Positions 16,221 through 24,633 of a stretch of DNA of 64,000 nt are shown here, piece by piece (within the stretch, counting starts at the first letter, position 1; every line of letters begins with the position of its first letter). The stretch lies in assembly GCF_014200725.1 (NCBI RefSeq), contig NZ_JACHCL010000009.1, positions 56,170 through 120,169 on the forward strand. The letters run 5' to 3'. Both the position numbers and the translations under genes were made by a program. This DNA comes from Janthinobacterium silvisoli. Lineage in GTDB: Bacteria; Pseudomonadota; Gammaproteobacteria; Burkholderiales; Burkholderiaceae_D. The notes below the pieces were generated by a model. The model was not told the origin of the DNA. It ran no database searches and worked only from the letters and a program-made list of their open reading frames with translations.

Positions 16221-18032
16221 ATGCGTCCGTTCTTTTTAAAAACCCTGTGCGCGCTGGCCCTGTCGTCGGTGATGGGCCTGGCGCTGGCCGATGATCCGCC
16301 TGCCCGCGTGGGCCGCATTTCCACGGTCGAGGGGCAGGTGCTGGTGCGCAGCGGTGATGGCGAAGCGCAAGACGCGCTGCTGAACTGGCCCGTGACCACC
16401 GACAACCATTTGAGCACCATGCGCGGCGCGCAGGCGGAATTTCGTTTGGGTCCTGTGGCCGTGCGTCTCGATGGCGATTCCGAACTGGAAGTGAACCAGC
16501 TCGATGACGACAATTTCAAATTGCACCTCAGTTATGGCAGCGTCAGCGTGCGCGTGCGTAACCCGGATGCCTTGCGCGGTTTCGAGCTGACGACGAATCA
16601 AGCCAGGGTTAGCCTGGCGCAGCCGGGCTGGGTACGCGTCGATGCCGAACGCCAGCCAGGCACCAGCGTGGTCAGCGTGCTCGAAGGTGTGGCGGATGTG
16701 GATGGCAGCACCGCCAGCATCACCTTGCTCGCAGGGAAAAGTGCCGAACTGACGGATGATGAAGTGCGCACGGGACCGTTGCAGCGCGTGGCCTTCGACA
16801 ACTGGCCGGAAGCGTTGCCGGTGGCCACGCCAGCCCTGCGCTACGTGACGCAGGACATTACCGGTTATGAAGAGCTGGACCGGTATGGTTCCTGGCAGGA
16901 TGATGCTGATTATGGCCCCCTGTGGCTGCCGCGCACGGTGCCCGTGGGTTGGGCGCCCTACAGCGATGGACGCTGGACCTGGGTTGCGCCATGGGGCTGG
17001 ACCTGGGTCGACAATGCGCCCTGGGGCTACGCGCCATCGCATTATGGCCGCTGGGTATTGGTGGGATCGCGCTGGTGCTGGGCGCCGGGCCGCGAGCGGG
17101 GGCGCATTCCCTGGGCGCCTGCATTGGTCGGCTGGGTGGGCGGTAATCACTGGCAGCCGCATGGCCAGCGGCCCGAAGGGAGGCCAGGACAAGGCGGCAT
17201 CGGCTGGTACCCGCTCTCGCCACGCGACCGCTACGTGCCGGGCTACCGCGTCACGCCCGAGTATGAACGCCGTATCAACCGGATCGCCGATGGCCGCCGC
17301 CCACTGCCCTACGAGCGTGAGCGCCGCGACGGTTTGAGCATGCTGCCGGGCGACCGTTTTGGATCGCACCGCACGGTGGACGTACCGCGTGGCAGCCGCG
17401 TCACCCTGCCTGCGCCGCAACTGCAAAACATGCCATTGACGACGGCGCCGCCGCCGGCTGCCGGCTGGCAGCGGCCGCAAGTGACGCCGCGCCGCGAGAT
17501 CGAGACGCGTGTATGGAACCGGCGTCCCGCCCGTTTGCAAACGGAAGCGCTGGAAGTGGCGCAGCCGCAGCCTGACTGGCGTGCCAACGCACCGGCGCCG
17601 GTGATGAATCCGGCGGCGCCCCGTCCGCCCGTGGCGCGTCCGCCGTTTGTGCGGCCGCCCATCGTGACGGCGCCGCCCGCACCTGCCATGCCAGCGGCGC
17701 CGCCCGTGCCGCCGACGCCGCAAATGCCGGCCGTTCCCGCCCTGCCACCCGTGCAGAATCCGATGGCTTTTCCACGCCGTGAACGTGAGCGTGAGTTGCG
17801 TGACGAGCGTGCGCAAGAGGCGCCGCAGCGTTGGGAGCGCGAACGCCGGCGCGAACCGCAGGCGCCCTCTCCATCGCCTGCGCCAGCCGCGCCGCCCCAG
17901 CCGCAACCACAGGCTGCGCCGCGCGCCATCATGCAAGCGCCGGCAGTACGGCAAGAGCAGCGTATCGAGCGCGAGCCGCGTGAAGGACGGGAACTGCGTC
18001 GTCCGCAGGACATGCGCCAGCAACAGCAATAG
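16221..18032 (+). CDS. Secreted FecR-domain / DUF6600 protein with long Pro/Arg-rich tail
   Basis: 603 residues. A signal peptide (FLKTLCALALSSVMGLALA) is followed by a FecR-like beta domain at about 30-175 (RISTVEGQVLVRSGDG, LSYGSVSVRVRNPD). A tryptophan-rich DUF6600 block covers about 210-310 (YGSWQDDADYGPLWLP, GWAPYSDGRWTWVAPWGWTW, WAPGRERGRIPWAPALVGW). The last 200 residues or so are low-complexity, rich in proline, arginine and glutamine. The protein is probably periplasmic or surface-associated. Unlike classical FecR it has no membrane helix and no adjacent ECF sigma factor, so a signalling role is doubtful and a structural envelope role more likely. Similar proteins are common in Burkholderiales; none has a known function to my knowledge. 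Confidence 0.8.
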   Translation: MRPFFLKTLCALALSSVMGLALADDPPARVGRISTVEGQVLVRSGDGEAQDALLNWPVTTDNHLSTMRGAQAEFRLGPVAVRLDGDSELEVNQLDDDNFKLHLSYGSVSVRVRNPDALRGFELTTNQARVSLAQPGWVRVDAERQPGTSVVSVLEGVADVDGSTASITLLAGKSAELTDDEVRTGPLQRVAFDNWPEALPVATPALRYVTQDITGYEELDRYGSWQDDADYGPLWLPRTVPVGWAPYSDGRWTWVAPWGWTWVDNAPWGYAPSHYGRWVLVGSRWCWAPGRERGRIPWAPALVGWVGGNHWQPHGQRPEGRPGQGGIGWYPLSPRDRYVPGYRVTPEYERRINRIADGRRPLPYERERRDGLSMLPGDRFGSHRTVDVPRGSRVTLPAPQLQNMPLTTAPPPAAGWQRPQVTPRREIETRVWNRRPARLQTEALEVAQPQPDWRANAPAPVMNPAAPRPPVARPPFVRPPIVTAPPAPAMPAAPPVPPTPQMPAVPALPPVQNPMAFPRRERERELRDERAQEAPQRWERERRREPQAPSPSPAPAAPPQPQPQAAPRAIMQAPAVRQEQRIEREPREGRELRRPQDMRQQQQ

Positions 18033-18398
18033 GGACGGCCTGGGCCGTTATTTTTAACATTCAGGCCGCAATTTCTACCGTTCGTCGCAATTTTCTTGTT
18101 CTGAGAGGAATCTTTTGCTAATCTTCTATTATTGCGAATGCAACGTAATGCTCATCGCCCCGACCAGCCTGCAAGCTGGCGCGATGAACGCGACGAGATA
18201 GCACAGGGTTTCACCCTATTTCTTTTTTTCCGATTTGAAATAGCTTTGGCCAGCCTTCGGGCTGGCCTTTTTTTATGTCTTCAATTGTCGTGTGGAAGCC
18301 CGATGCCTGCAGCCGGTTCGCAATTTTGGCTACAATACCGGTATAGGCAATGCAATCGCGTTGCCAGCTCTTAATTTCTGCACGTGATAGGAACGAAT
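18033..18398. other. 366-base gene-free region with stacked hairpins, possible small RNA
   Basis: No coding frame looks real. From 18153 a two-part stem is visible: CATCGC (18153-18158) pairs with GCGATG (18181-18186) around an inner CCAGC/GCTGG stem. A short terminator-like hairpin follows (AGGGT at 18205, ACCCT at 18213) with seven T starting at 18223, and then the strong terminator at 18248-18274. This could be an untranslated small RNA of about 80-120 bases or the 3' end of the DUF6600 transcript. A TACAAT -10-like sequence at about 18332 may serve ybeD. Confidence 0.35.
18248..18274 (+). terminator. Rho-independent terminator
   Basis: GGCCAGCC (18248-18255), loop TTCG, GGCTGGCC (18260-18267), then seven T. 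A perfect eight-base GC-rich stem with a UUCG tetraloop and U-tract makes this one of the clearest terminators in the window. It ends the transcript from the FecR/DUF6600 gene or from a small RNA just upstream. Confidence 0.85.
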
Positions 18399-18674
18399 AT
18401 GCAAACCATTCCCCCCAGCGAGTCGCTGATCGAATATCCCAGCGATTTCCCGATCAAGGTCATGGGGCCGACGCATGTCGACTTCGCGCCCACCATCATG
18501 GAACTGGTCATCAGCCACGATCCGACCTTCCATGCAGGCCGTCTGGAAGAGCGCCCATCCGGCAAGGGCAATTACACGGGCCTGACCGTTACCGTGCGCG
18601 CCGTCAGCCGCGAACAGCTCGACGCCCTGTACACGGCCCTGTCGGCACACCCGATGGTCAAGATCGTCATGTAA
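18399..18674 (+). CDS. ybeD: DUF493 / YbeD-family protein
   Basis: 91 residues from the ATG at 18399 (MQTIPPSESLIEYPSDFP), preceded by AGGAA nine bases upstream; an ATG five codons earlier has no ribosome binding site. The compact YbeD fold is suggested by the IKVMGPTHVDFAPTIMELV and VRAVSREQLDALYTALSAHPMVKIVM segments. YbeD is a small conserved protein that usually sits directly before lipB; its biochemical role is not established. Here a divergent MFS/MocR pair separates it from lipB by about 2.8 kb. Its stop overlaps the end of the converging MFS gene by eight bases. Confidence 0.88.
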   Translation: MQTIPPSESLIEYPSDFPIKVMGPTHVDFAPTIMELVISHDPTFHAGRLEERPSGKGNYTGLTVTVRAVSREQLDALYTALSAHPMVKIVM

Positions 18675-19866
18675 ACATGCTGGCCTGCGGCGCCCGTACC
18701 CGCGCCGACAGCAGGCAGACGGCGGCAAAGGCCGCGCTGGCGCCCGCCGTGACCCACAGCATGGGCTGCGCGCTGCCGTCGGACAGGGCAGCGATCAGCG
18801 CGCCGCAGGCGGACGTAATCGCCATCTGGATAAAGAAAAACAGGCCCGATGCGCTGCCCGCCTGCGCACCATACGGCTGCAGCACGGCCAGCTGGCAAGC
18901 GGGGATGGCCATGCCCACCGACAGCATCACTACCATCATGGGCACCACCAGCGACGCCAGGTTCCATGGCGCCAGGTTGCCAAGCACCAGCAGGCTGGCC
19001 GCGCCCGCCAGATTGAGCGCCACGGCCAGGCCCAGCATGCGGTCGGCGCCATGGCGCGGCCCCCATTTCTGGAATAGCTTCGATCCCGTCATATAGCCGC
19101 TGACCGTCAGGCCGAACACCAGCGCATACGCGCCCGGTGACAGCTGCCAGCCCCTTTGCAACAGCACCGACGATTCCGCGATAAAGGGGAAGTAGGTGCA
19201 GTACACAAAACCGATGGCCAGCGCATAACGTAGAAAGTAGGCGTCGCCCAGCAGGCGGCGGTACAGGCGCAGCACATTGCCATGCGGTACCGCGTTGGCG
19301 GGTTTGGTTTCCGGCAGGTAGCGGGCGATCAGCAGTACGGACAGGAAACCCAGTGCGCACAGCACCATGAACACGGCGCGCCAGCCCAACGTCACTTCCA
19401 GTACGCTGCCAAGCAAGGGCGCGACGATGGGCGACAAGCCCATGCCCATCGAAATGCGCCCCAGCATGCGCGCCTGCGTTGCCGGATCAAAACGGTCGCG
19501 CACCATCACCCTGCAGATGATGGTGCCGCTGCAGCCGCCGAATGCCTGCAGCACGCGCGCGGCGATCAGTACGGGTGCGCTGGTGGCGCAGGCGCAAACG
19601 ATGCTGGCCAGCAGGTAGATCGCCATGCCGGCCAGCAGCACGGGGCGGCGGCCATGGCGGTCGGCCAGCGGGCCGCAGACCAGCATCGACGCGGCCGAAC
19701 CGGCCATGAATAGGCTCAGGGTCAATTGCAGCTGTGCATCGCTGGCATGCAGCGCATCTGCCATGGCGGGCAGTGAAGGCAGATAGATATCGATGCTGAT
19801 GCGCGACAGGCATACCAGCAGCAAGAGGATGGCGCTCCAGGCCCATAAGGGTAGCGGTTTATGCAT
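18667..19866 (-). CDS. MFS multidrug transporter, Bcr/CflA type
   Basis: 399 residues with twelve predicted membrane helices. Signatures of the Bcr/CflA drug-proton antiporters are present: ISIDIYLPSLPAMADALHAS in helix 1, GPLADRHGRRPVLLAG between helices 2 and 3, and FGGCSGTIICRVMVRDRF in helix 4-5. It likely exports a small molecule in exchange for protons. Divergent from it lies a MocR-type regulator, with 98 bases between the starts; that arrangement predicts local control of the transporter. Confidence 0.88.
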   Translation of the reverse strand: MHKPLPLWAWSAILLLLVCLSRISIDIYLPSLPAMADALHASDAQLQLTLSLFMAGSAASMLVCGPLADRHGRRPVLLAGMAIYLLASIVCACATSAPVLIAARVLQAFGGCSGTIICRVMVRDRFDPATQARMLGRISMGMGLSPIVAPLLGSVLEVTLGWRAVFMVLCALGFLSVLLIARYLPETKPANAVPHGNVLRLYRRLLGDAYFLRYALAIGFVYCTYFPFIAESSVLLQRGWQLSPGAYALVFGLTVSGYMTGSKLFQKWGPRHGADRMLGLAVALNLAGAASLLVLGNLAPWNLASLVVPMMVVMLSVGMAIPACQLAVLQPYGAQAGSASGLFFFIQMAITSACGALIAALSDGSAQPMLWVTAGASAAFAAVCLLSARVRAPQASMFT

Positions 19867-19964
19867 GGCTATTCACAAAGACGTGTTCAGTGGAGCGCTG
19901 AGAATAGAATGGTTGTGGTTTAATAAGAAGCACCGGATATGAGAAATCCTATTGGACCACTTGA

Positions 19965-21437
19965 GTGACCATCGCCATCATGCCACGAGGAAAATCACCG
20001 CTGGCGCTGGACTTGCCCCGTCCCGCCAACTGGCTGGACAAGGAAGGCGTCAGCAAACAAACGGGCGCTTATGAAGCGCTGCGTTCGGCCATCCTGGGCA
20101 AATTGCTGCCAGCCGGCAGCCGCTTGCCATCGAGCCGCACCCTGGCCGAACGCTGGCAAGTATCGCGCGGCACCATCGAAGCCGTGTTCGACCGCCTGCA
20201 TGCGGAAGCCTATGTGACGCGCATCCCCGGTTCGGGCACCCGCGTGTGCGCCGTGGTGCCGGAACGTTTCCTGATGGCAGGATTTGAAGATGCCACCCCG
20301 GCCGGGCCATTTTCCGAGCCGGCACCGGTGTCCGATACGGGCGTGCGCGAGGGCTTGCCGTTCGTGGCGCGGCGCGCCGACGCCAGCCTGTTTCCCATGA
20401 CGGCCTGGTCCAAATGTGCGACGCGGGCGCTGTTTGCCGCTACGCCAGAACAGCTGTGCAGCGACGATCCGGCTGGCGCGCCGGGCTTGCGCCGGCAAAT
20501 CGCCGATTACCTGGGCAAGTACCGGGGCGTCAAATGCAGCCCGCAAGATATCGTGGTGACCACCGGCATCCGCCACGGTCTTGATTTGCTGGCGCGCAGC
20601 ATCGTGCGGGCGGGCGACAAGGTTTGCCTGGAAGATCCCGGCTACCCGGCCGCGCGCACCCTGTTTGCCATGAGCGGCGCCCTGCCCGTCGATATTGCCG
20701 TCGATGCAGAAGGCATCGATTGCACGGCCCTGCGCCAGCATGCCGACGCCAGCCTGGTGTATGTGACGCCGGCGCACCAGTCCCCGCTGGGAGTGACCAT
20801 GTCTGTCACGCGGCGCTTGGAATTGCTCGAATGGGCCAGCGATAGCGGCGCCTGGGTGGTGGAAGACGATTACGACAGCGAATTCAATTACCAGAGCGCC
20901 CCGCTGGCAGCCCTGAAGGCGCTGGATCAATACCAGCGCGTGGTGTATTGCGGCAGCTTCAACAAGACCTTGTTTACGGGCTTGCGCGTGGGTTTCATGG
21001 TGTTGCCGCCTGGCCTGCTCCCCCTGCTGCTGCGCACCCTGCAGGTAACGGGCCGCTCGGTGGGCATGACGGAACAGCTGGCGCTGGCCGCCTGGATGGA
21101 GGACGGCGCTTTCGTGCGCCACTTGCGCCAGGCGCGCCACGCCTACAAGGAAAGGCGCGATCTGCTACTGGCCTGCCTGGAGCGCGATGCGCCCGGTCGT
21201 TACACGATTTCCGGCCAGCAAGCAGGCTTTCATTGCATATTGTGGCTGCCGCCAGGCAGCGATGAACGGACATTTTGCGCCCAGGCCGCGCAGGCGGGCC
21301 TGGCGCTGCAGCCGCTCGGTGATTTTTGCCACGGTGTGAAACTGGCGCCGGCCGTGCTGATCGGCTATACGGCCCTGAGCCTGGCGCAAATACGCCATGC
21401 GACGCAAAAACTGGCCAGTTTGTTGGTCATCTATTAA
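19965..21437 (+). CDS. MocR-type GntR regulator with aminotransferase-like domain
   Basis: 490 residues. A GntR winged helix lies at about 30-95 (YEALRSAILGKLLPAGSRLPSSRTLAERWQVSRGTIEAVF broken across the domain). A fold-type I aminotransferase-like domain starts at about residue 115, with the PLP-lysine region YCGSFNKTLFTGLRVGFM and the aspartate in VVEDDYDSEF. MocR proteins use pyridoxal phosphate and usually an amino compound as effector. Regulation of the divergent Bcr/CflA transporter is inferred from position. An alternative start MPRGKSPLAL lies five codons downstream; the ribosome binding site does not decide between them. Confidence 0.9.
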   Translation: MTIAIMPRGKSPLALDLPRPANWLDKEGVSKQTGAYEALRSAILGKLLPAGSRLPSSRTLAERWQVSRGTIEAVFDRLHAEAYVTRIPGSGTRVCAVVPERFLMAGFEDATPAGPFSEPAPVSDTGVREGLPFVARRADASLFPMTAWSKCATRALFAATPEQLCSDDPAGAPGLRRQIADYLGKYRGVKCSPQDIVVTTGIRHGLDLLARSIVRAGDKVCLEDPGYPAARTLFAMSGALPVDIAVDAEGIDCTALRQHADASLVYVTPAHQSPLGVTMSVTRRLELLEWASDSGAWVVEDDYDSEFNYQSAPLAALKALDQYQRVVYCGSFNKTLFTGLRVGFMVLPPGLLPLLLRTLQVTGRSVGMTEQLALAAWMEDGAFVRHLRQARHAYKERRDLLLACLERDAPGRYTISGQQAGFHCILWLPPGSDERTFCAQAAQAGLALQPLGDFCHGVKLAPAVLIGYTALSLAQIRHATQKLASLLVIY

Positions 21438-21525
21438 TGCTTTCGGGCGGTGAACCGCATGCTGCCCTGAAGTAATCGCTGGCCTGCTTTATAATCACGG
21501 CTACGCCGCCGACTACAGAGTTGTC

Positions 21526-22230
21526 ATGACCACCACCCACACTGAAGCTGCGCTGATCCGCGAGCTCGGTCGCGTTGATTACGAACCGACCTTCGCCGCC
21601 ATGCGGACCTTTACCGATGCCCGTACCACGGAAACACGCGATGAGCTGTGGATCGTCGAGCACCCGCCCGTATTTACGCTGGGCCTGGCGGCCGACCGCG
21701 GCCATTTGCTGGCGGGCGCCGATGCGATTCCCGTGGTGCAGACTGACCGTGGCGGTGAAGTCACTTTCCACGGTCCCGGCCAGGTGGTGATTTACCTGTT
21801 GATGGACTTGCGCCGCAACAAGCCGGGCGGCAAGCTGTATGCGCGCCAGTTCGTGCATAAAATCGAGCAAGCCATCATCAATGTGCTGGCGGCGTATAAT
21901 CTTGCAGGCGAGCGCATCGATGGCGCGCCTGGCATTTATATCGCCGGCGGCCCGGATAAGGGTGCGAAGATCGCCGCGCTGGGCTTGAAAGTGCGCGGCA
22001 ACGGCTGCACCTACCATGGTCTGTCGCTCAATGTGGCGATGGACCTGGCGCCGTTTTCCTGGATTAACCCCTGTGGTTATTCCGGTCTGAAAACGGTGGA
22101 CATGCGCAGCATGGGCGTGGACGTGCCGCTGGCTGAAGTGCAGCGCGCGCTGGCCCATGAATTGACCGTATTACTCGATGTAAGCGAAGTGAATAGCGCC
22201 GCAGGCGCGCCTCAGGCAGTCGTTGCCTGA
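21526..22230 (+). CDS. lipB: Octanoyl-[acyl-carrier-protein]:protein N-octanoyltransferase LipB
   Basis: 234 residues. LipB transfers octanoate from acyl carrier protein to the lipoyl domains of 2-oxoacid dehydrogenases and the glycine cleavage H protein. Motifs include [31 protein letters not shown], the catalytic lysine in [17 protein letters not shown] and the catalytic cysteine in [16 protein letters not shown] element at 21490-21495 is a likely -10 box. lipA follows after 36 bases in the same orientation. Confidence 0.96.
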   Translation: MTTTHTEAALIRELGRVDYEPTFAAMRTFTDARTTETRDELWIVEHPPVFTLGLAADRGHLLAGADAIPVVQTDRGGEVTFHGPGQVVIYLLMDLRRNKPGGKLYARQFVHKIEQAIINVLAAYNLAGERIDGAPGIYIAGGPDKGAKIAALGLKVRGNGCTYHGLSLNVAMDLAPFSWINPCGYSGLKTVDMRSMGVDVPLAEVQRALAHELTVLLDVSEVNSAAGAPQAVVA

Positions 22231-22266
22231 GCAAACAAACCAACACGCCCGCAAGGGTACGCAGCC

Positions 22267-23283
22267 ATGACTTCTGAGACCATTTCCAGCAACGCCCCCG
22301 TCGCTACCGCCGCTCCCGTCTACAATCCGAGCGAAAAGCAAAAAGGCGCCAGCAAGACCTCGCGCATTCCGATCAAGATCATCCCGATCGAACAGATCGA
22401 GCGCCTGAAAAAGCCGGACTGGATCCGCGTCAAGGCTGCCTCCGCATCGACCCGTTTCTATGAAATCAAGGACGTGTTGCGCGAAAACAATCTGGTCACC
22501 GTGTGTGAAGAAGCCAGCTGCCCGAACATCGGCGAATGCTTCGGCAAGGGCACGGCCACCTTTATGATCATGGGCGACAAGTGCACGCGCCGCTGCCCGT
22601 TCTGCGACGTGGGCCATGGCCGCCCTGATCCGCTGGACAAGGAAGAGCCGGCGAACCTGTCGAAAACCATCGCCAAGCTGCGCCTGAACTACGTCGTCAT
22701 CACCTCGGTCGACCGCGATGACTTGCGCGACGGTGGCGCCGGCCACTTCGTCGAGTGCATCCAGCAAACGCGCGCCCTGTCGCCCAACACCCGCATCGAA
22801 GTGCTGGTGCCCGACTTCCGTGGCCGCCTGGAAAAAGCCTTGCTGCTGTTCAAGGATGGCTTGCCTGACGTGATGAACCACAACCTGGAAACGGCGCCGC
22901 GCCTGTACAAGGAAGCGCGCCCCGGTTCGGACTATATGCACTCGCTGAAACTGCTGAAAGACTTCAAGGCCATGTACCCGGGCGTAAAAACCAAGTCCGG
23001 CATCATGGTTGGCCTGGGTGAAACCGACGAGGAAATCCTGCAAGTGATGCGCGACATGCGCGAGCACGACATCGACATGCTGACCATCGGCCAATACCTG
23101 GCCCCATCGAACAGCCACTTGCCAGTGCGCCGCTACGTGCACCCGGACGTGTTCAAGATGTTCGAAGCCGAAGCGTACAAGATGGGCTTCACCCACGCCG
23201 CCGTCGGCGCCATGGTGCGCAGCTCATACCATGCAGATGAACAGGCGCATAGCGCTGGCGTGGAATCGGCGCTCAATTTCTAA
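22267..23283 (+). CDS. lipA: Lipoyl synthase LipA (radical SAM)
   Basis: 338 residues. It inserts two sulfur atoms into protein-bound octanoyl chains. Both iron-sulfur motifs are present: the auxiliary cluster [12 protein letters not shown] (CX4CX5C) and the radical SAM cluster CTRRCPFCD (CX3CX2C). The C-terminal serine conserved for the auxiliary cluster is seen in VRSSYHAD. The N-terminal extension of about 60 residues is of the usual betaproteobacterial length. It is translated from an ATG 36 bases after lipB and ends at a strong terminator. Confidence 0.97.
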   Translation: MTSETISSNAPVATAAPVYNPSEKQKGASKTSRIPIKIIPIEQIERLKKPDWIRVKAASASTRFYEIKDVLRENNLVTVCEEASCPNIGECFGKGTATFMIMGDKCTRRCPFCDVGHGRPDPLDKEEPANLSKTIAKLRLNYVVITSVDRDDLRDGGAGHFVECIQQTRALSPNTRIEVLVPDFRGRLEKALLLFKDGLPDVMNHNLETAPRLYKEARPGSDYMHSLKLLKDFKAMYPGVKTKSGIMVGLGETDEEILQVMRDMREHDIDMLTIGQYLAPSNSHLPVRRYVHPDVFKMFEAEAYKMGFTHAAVGAMVRSSYHADEQAHSAGVESALNF

Positions 23284-23302
23284 GTACCTGCGCCATATCA
23301 AG

Positions 23303-23336
23303 AGCCGCCCGCTGTATAGCAGGGCGGCTTTTTTTT
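23303..23336 (+). terminator. Rho-independent terminator after lipA
   Basis: AGCCGCCC (23303-23310) pairs with GGGCGGCT (23322-23329) around an 11-base loop, followed by a run of T to 23336. It closes the lipB-lipA transcript, so ung is expressed separately. Confidence 0.85.
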
Positions 23337-23426
23337 GCCTGCCTGAATCGTTGGCAAACGCGCTTCCCTGCGGGCTATACTAAGGTGTTTGATTATCAGG
23401 ATTGATAGATTAATACGGAGCTGGGC

Positions 23427-24089
23427 ATGGACGTGCGCATCGAAGCCTCATGGAAAGCGCGGCTGCAGCCGCAATTTGAACAGCCGTACTGGGAAAATCT
23501 TGTCGCGCTCGTCAAGCAAGAGTACAAGGCGGGGCCGTGTTTCCCGCGCGGCAAGGATATCTTCCGTGCCTTTGATACGACGCCCTTCGATGCCGTCAAA
23601 GCCGTGATCCTGGGGCAAGACCCGTATCACACGCCGGGGGCGGCCATGGGCTTGTGTTTTTCTATTCCTGAAGGCAACCCTCCCCAGCCCAGCTTGCAAA
23701 ACATCTTCAAGGAATTGCACAACGATCTCGGCCTGCAGCGCAGCCGCACGGATTTGTCGGACTGGGCCGAACAAGGCGTGTTTTTGCTCAACAGCGTGCT
23801 GACGGTGCGCGCCCGTGAGGCGGGATCGCATGCGGGCAAGGGCTGGGAAAAGTTGACGGACAGTGCGATCCACACCCTGTCCAACGAACGCGATAATCTG
23901 GTCTTCATTCTGTGGGGCGGCTATGCGCAAGCCAAGCGCAGCTTGATCGATGCCCGCAAGCATCGCATCCTGGCGGCGCCCCATCCTTCACCGCTGTCGG
24001 CACACCGAGGTTTCTTTGGCAGCAAGCCGTTCAGCCAGGCCAATGACTACCTGGTGTCAAAAGGAAAAAGTCCAATCAGCTGGGCTTGA
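23427..24089 (+). CDS. ung: Uracil-DNA glycosylase, family 1
   Basis: 220 residues. The water-activating loop GQDPYH (in ILGQDPYHTPGAAMGLCFS) and the DNA-intercalating loop HPSPLSAHRGFFGSKPFS are intact. The enzyme excises uracil from DNA, starting base-excision repair. It is a single gene with its own upstream region after the lipA terminator. Length is typical. Confidence 0.95.
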   Translation: MDVRIEASWKARLQPQFEQPYWENLVALVKQEYKAGPCFPRGKDIFRAFDTTPFDAVKAVILGQDPYHTPGAAMGLCFSIPEGNPPQPSLQNIFKELHNDLGLQRSRTDLSDWAEQGVFLLNSVLTVRAREAGSHAGKGWEKLTDSAIHTLSNERDNLVFILWGGYAQAKRSLIDARKHRILAAPHPSPLSAHRGFFGSKPFSQANDYLVSKGKSPISWA

Positions 24090-24633
24090 GCGGGCTTCCG
24101 GTTTGCTCCGCAGGCGGTCACGGTAGCGGCCTGGACAACACTGGTCAACCAAAGATCCTGCGTATTTTCAAAAGCTTTCTTAAGCTGTCCACGCGCCGCA
24201 ACGCGACAGTATCGATCTCATTTGTTTCGGCTTTTTGCGCTTGACGCAGGAAATGGCGCTGCCTACACTCGCCCTGTTTTCACTTTCATGGAGTCCTTGC
24301 GTGGGCGCTAGTTCCGATTGTAGTTGTTGCCAAACATTGTATTTGGTCCGGTCCCGGTAAGATTCCGCAAGCACAACCTTGCCACTATCTTGCCGTCGGC
24401 GGATGGTGGTATCCCTATCTGCGCGCAGCCTGTCGCGCCGATTCTGCTTACTCCCACTACATATATTGATTGCCAGGTCTTCGGTGCTTATCCGAGGCCC
24501 CGGCACGACCTGATACCGCCCGGCTTTCCCGGCTGAGCGGCTGTGATGCGGCGCGCGCCGCAGGCACGCTGTCGGGCTGCGCGAACGGTGAACCGATGCC
24601 TGGCTTCCATGTTTATACACAGAGGAGTTAGCC
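24090..24633. other. 544-base gene-free region, long structured leader of the porin/NRAMP operon
   Basis: No coding frame here resembles a protein. The stretch from about 24270 to the porin start contains many potential stems: CTTGCG (about 24296) with CGCAAG (about 24366), CCAAA/TTTGG at about 24330-24345, AGGTC/GACCT enclosing TCGG/CCGA at about 24475-24511, and the perfect 14-base palindrome GCGGCGCGCGCCGC at 24548-24561. A seven-codon open frame (MESLRGR) begins at 24288. The region could hold a metal-responsive leader for the transporter operon. I could not match it to the yybP-ykoY or M-box consensus by eye. Confidence 0.4.

Noticed and set aside
16236..18029. 597-codon minus-strand open frame opposite the FecR/DUF6600 gene
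   Set aside because: Composition is Arg/His-rich and repetitive, as expected for the complement of a Pro/Arg-rich gene.
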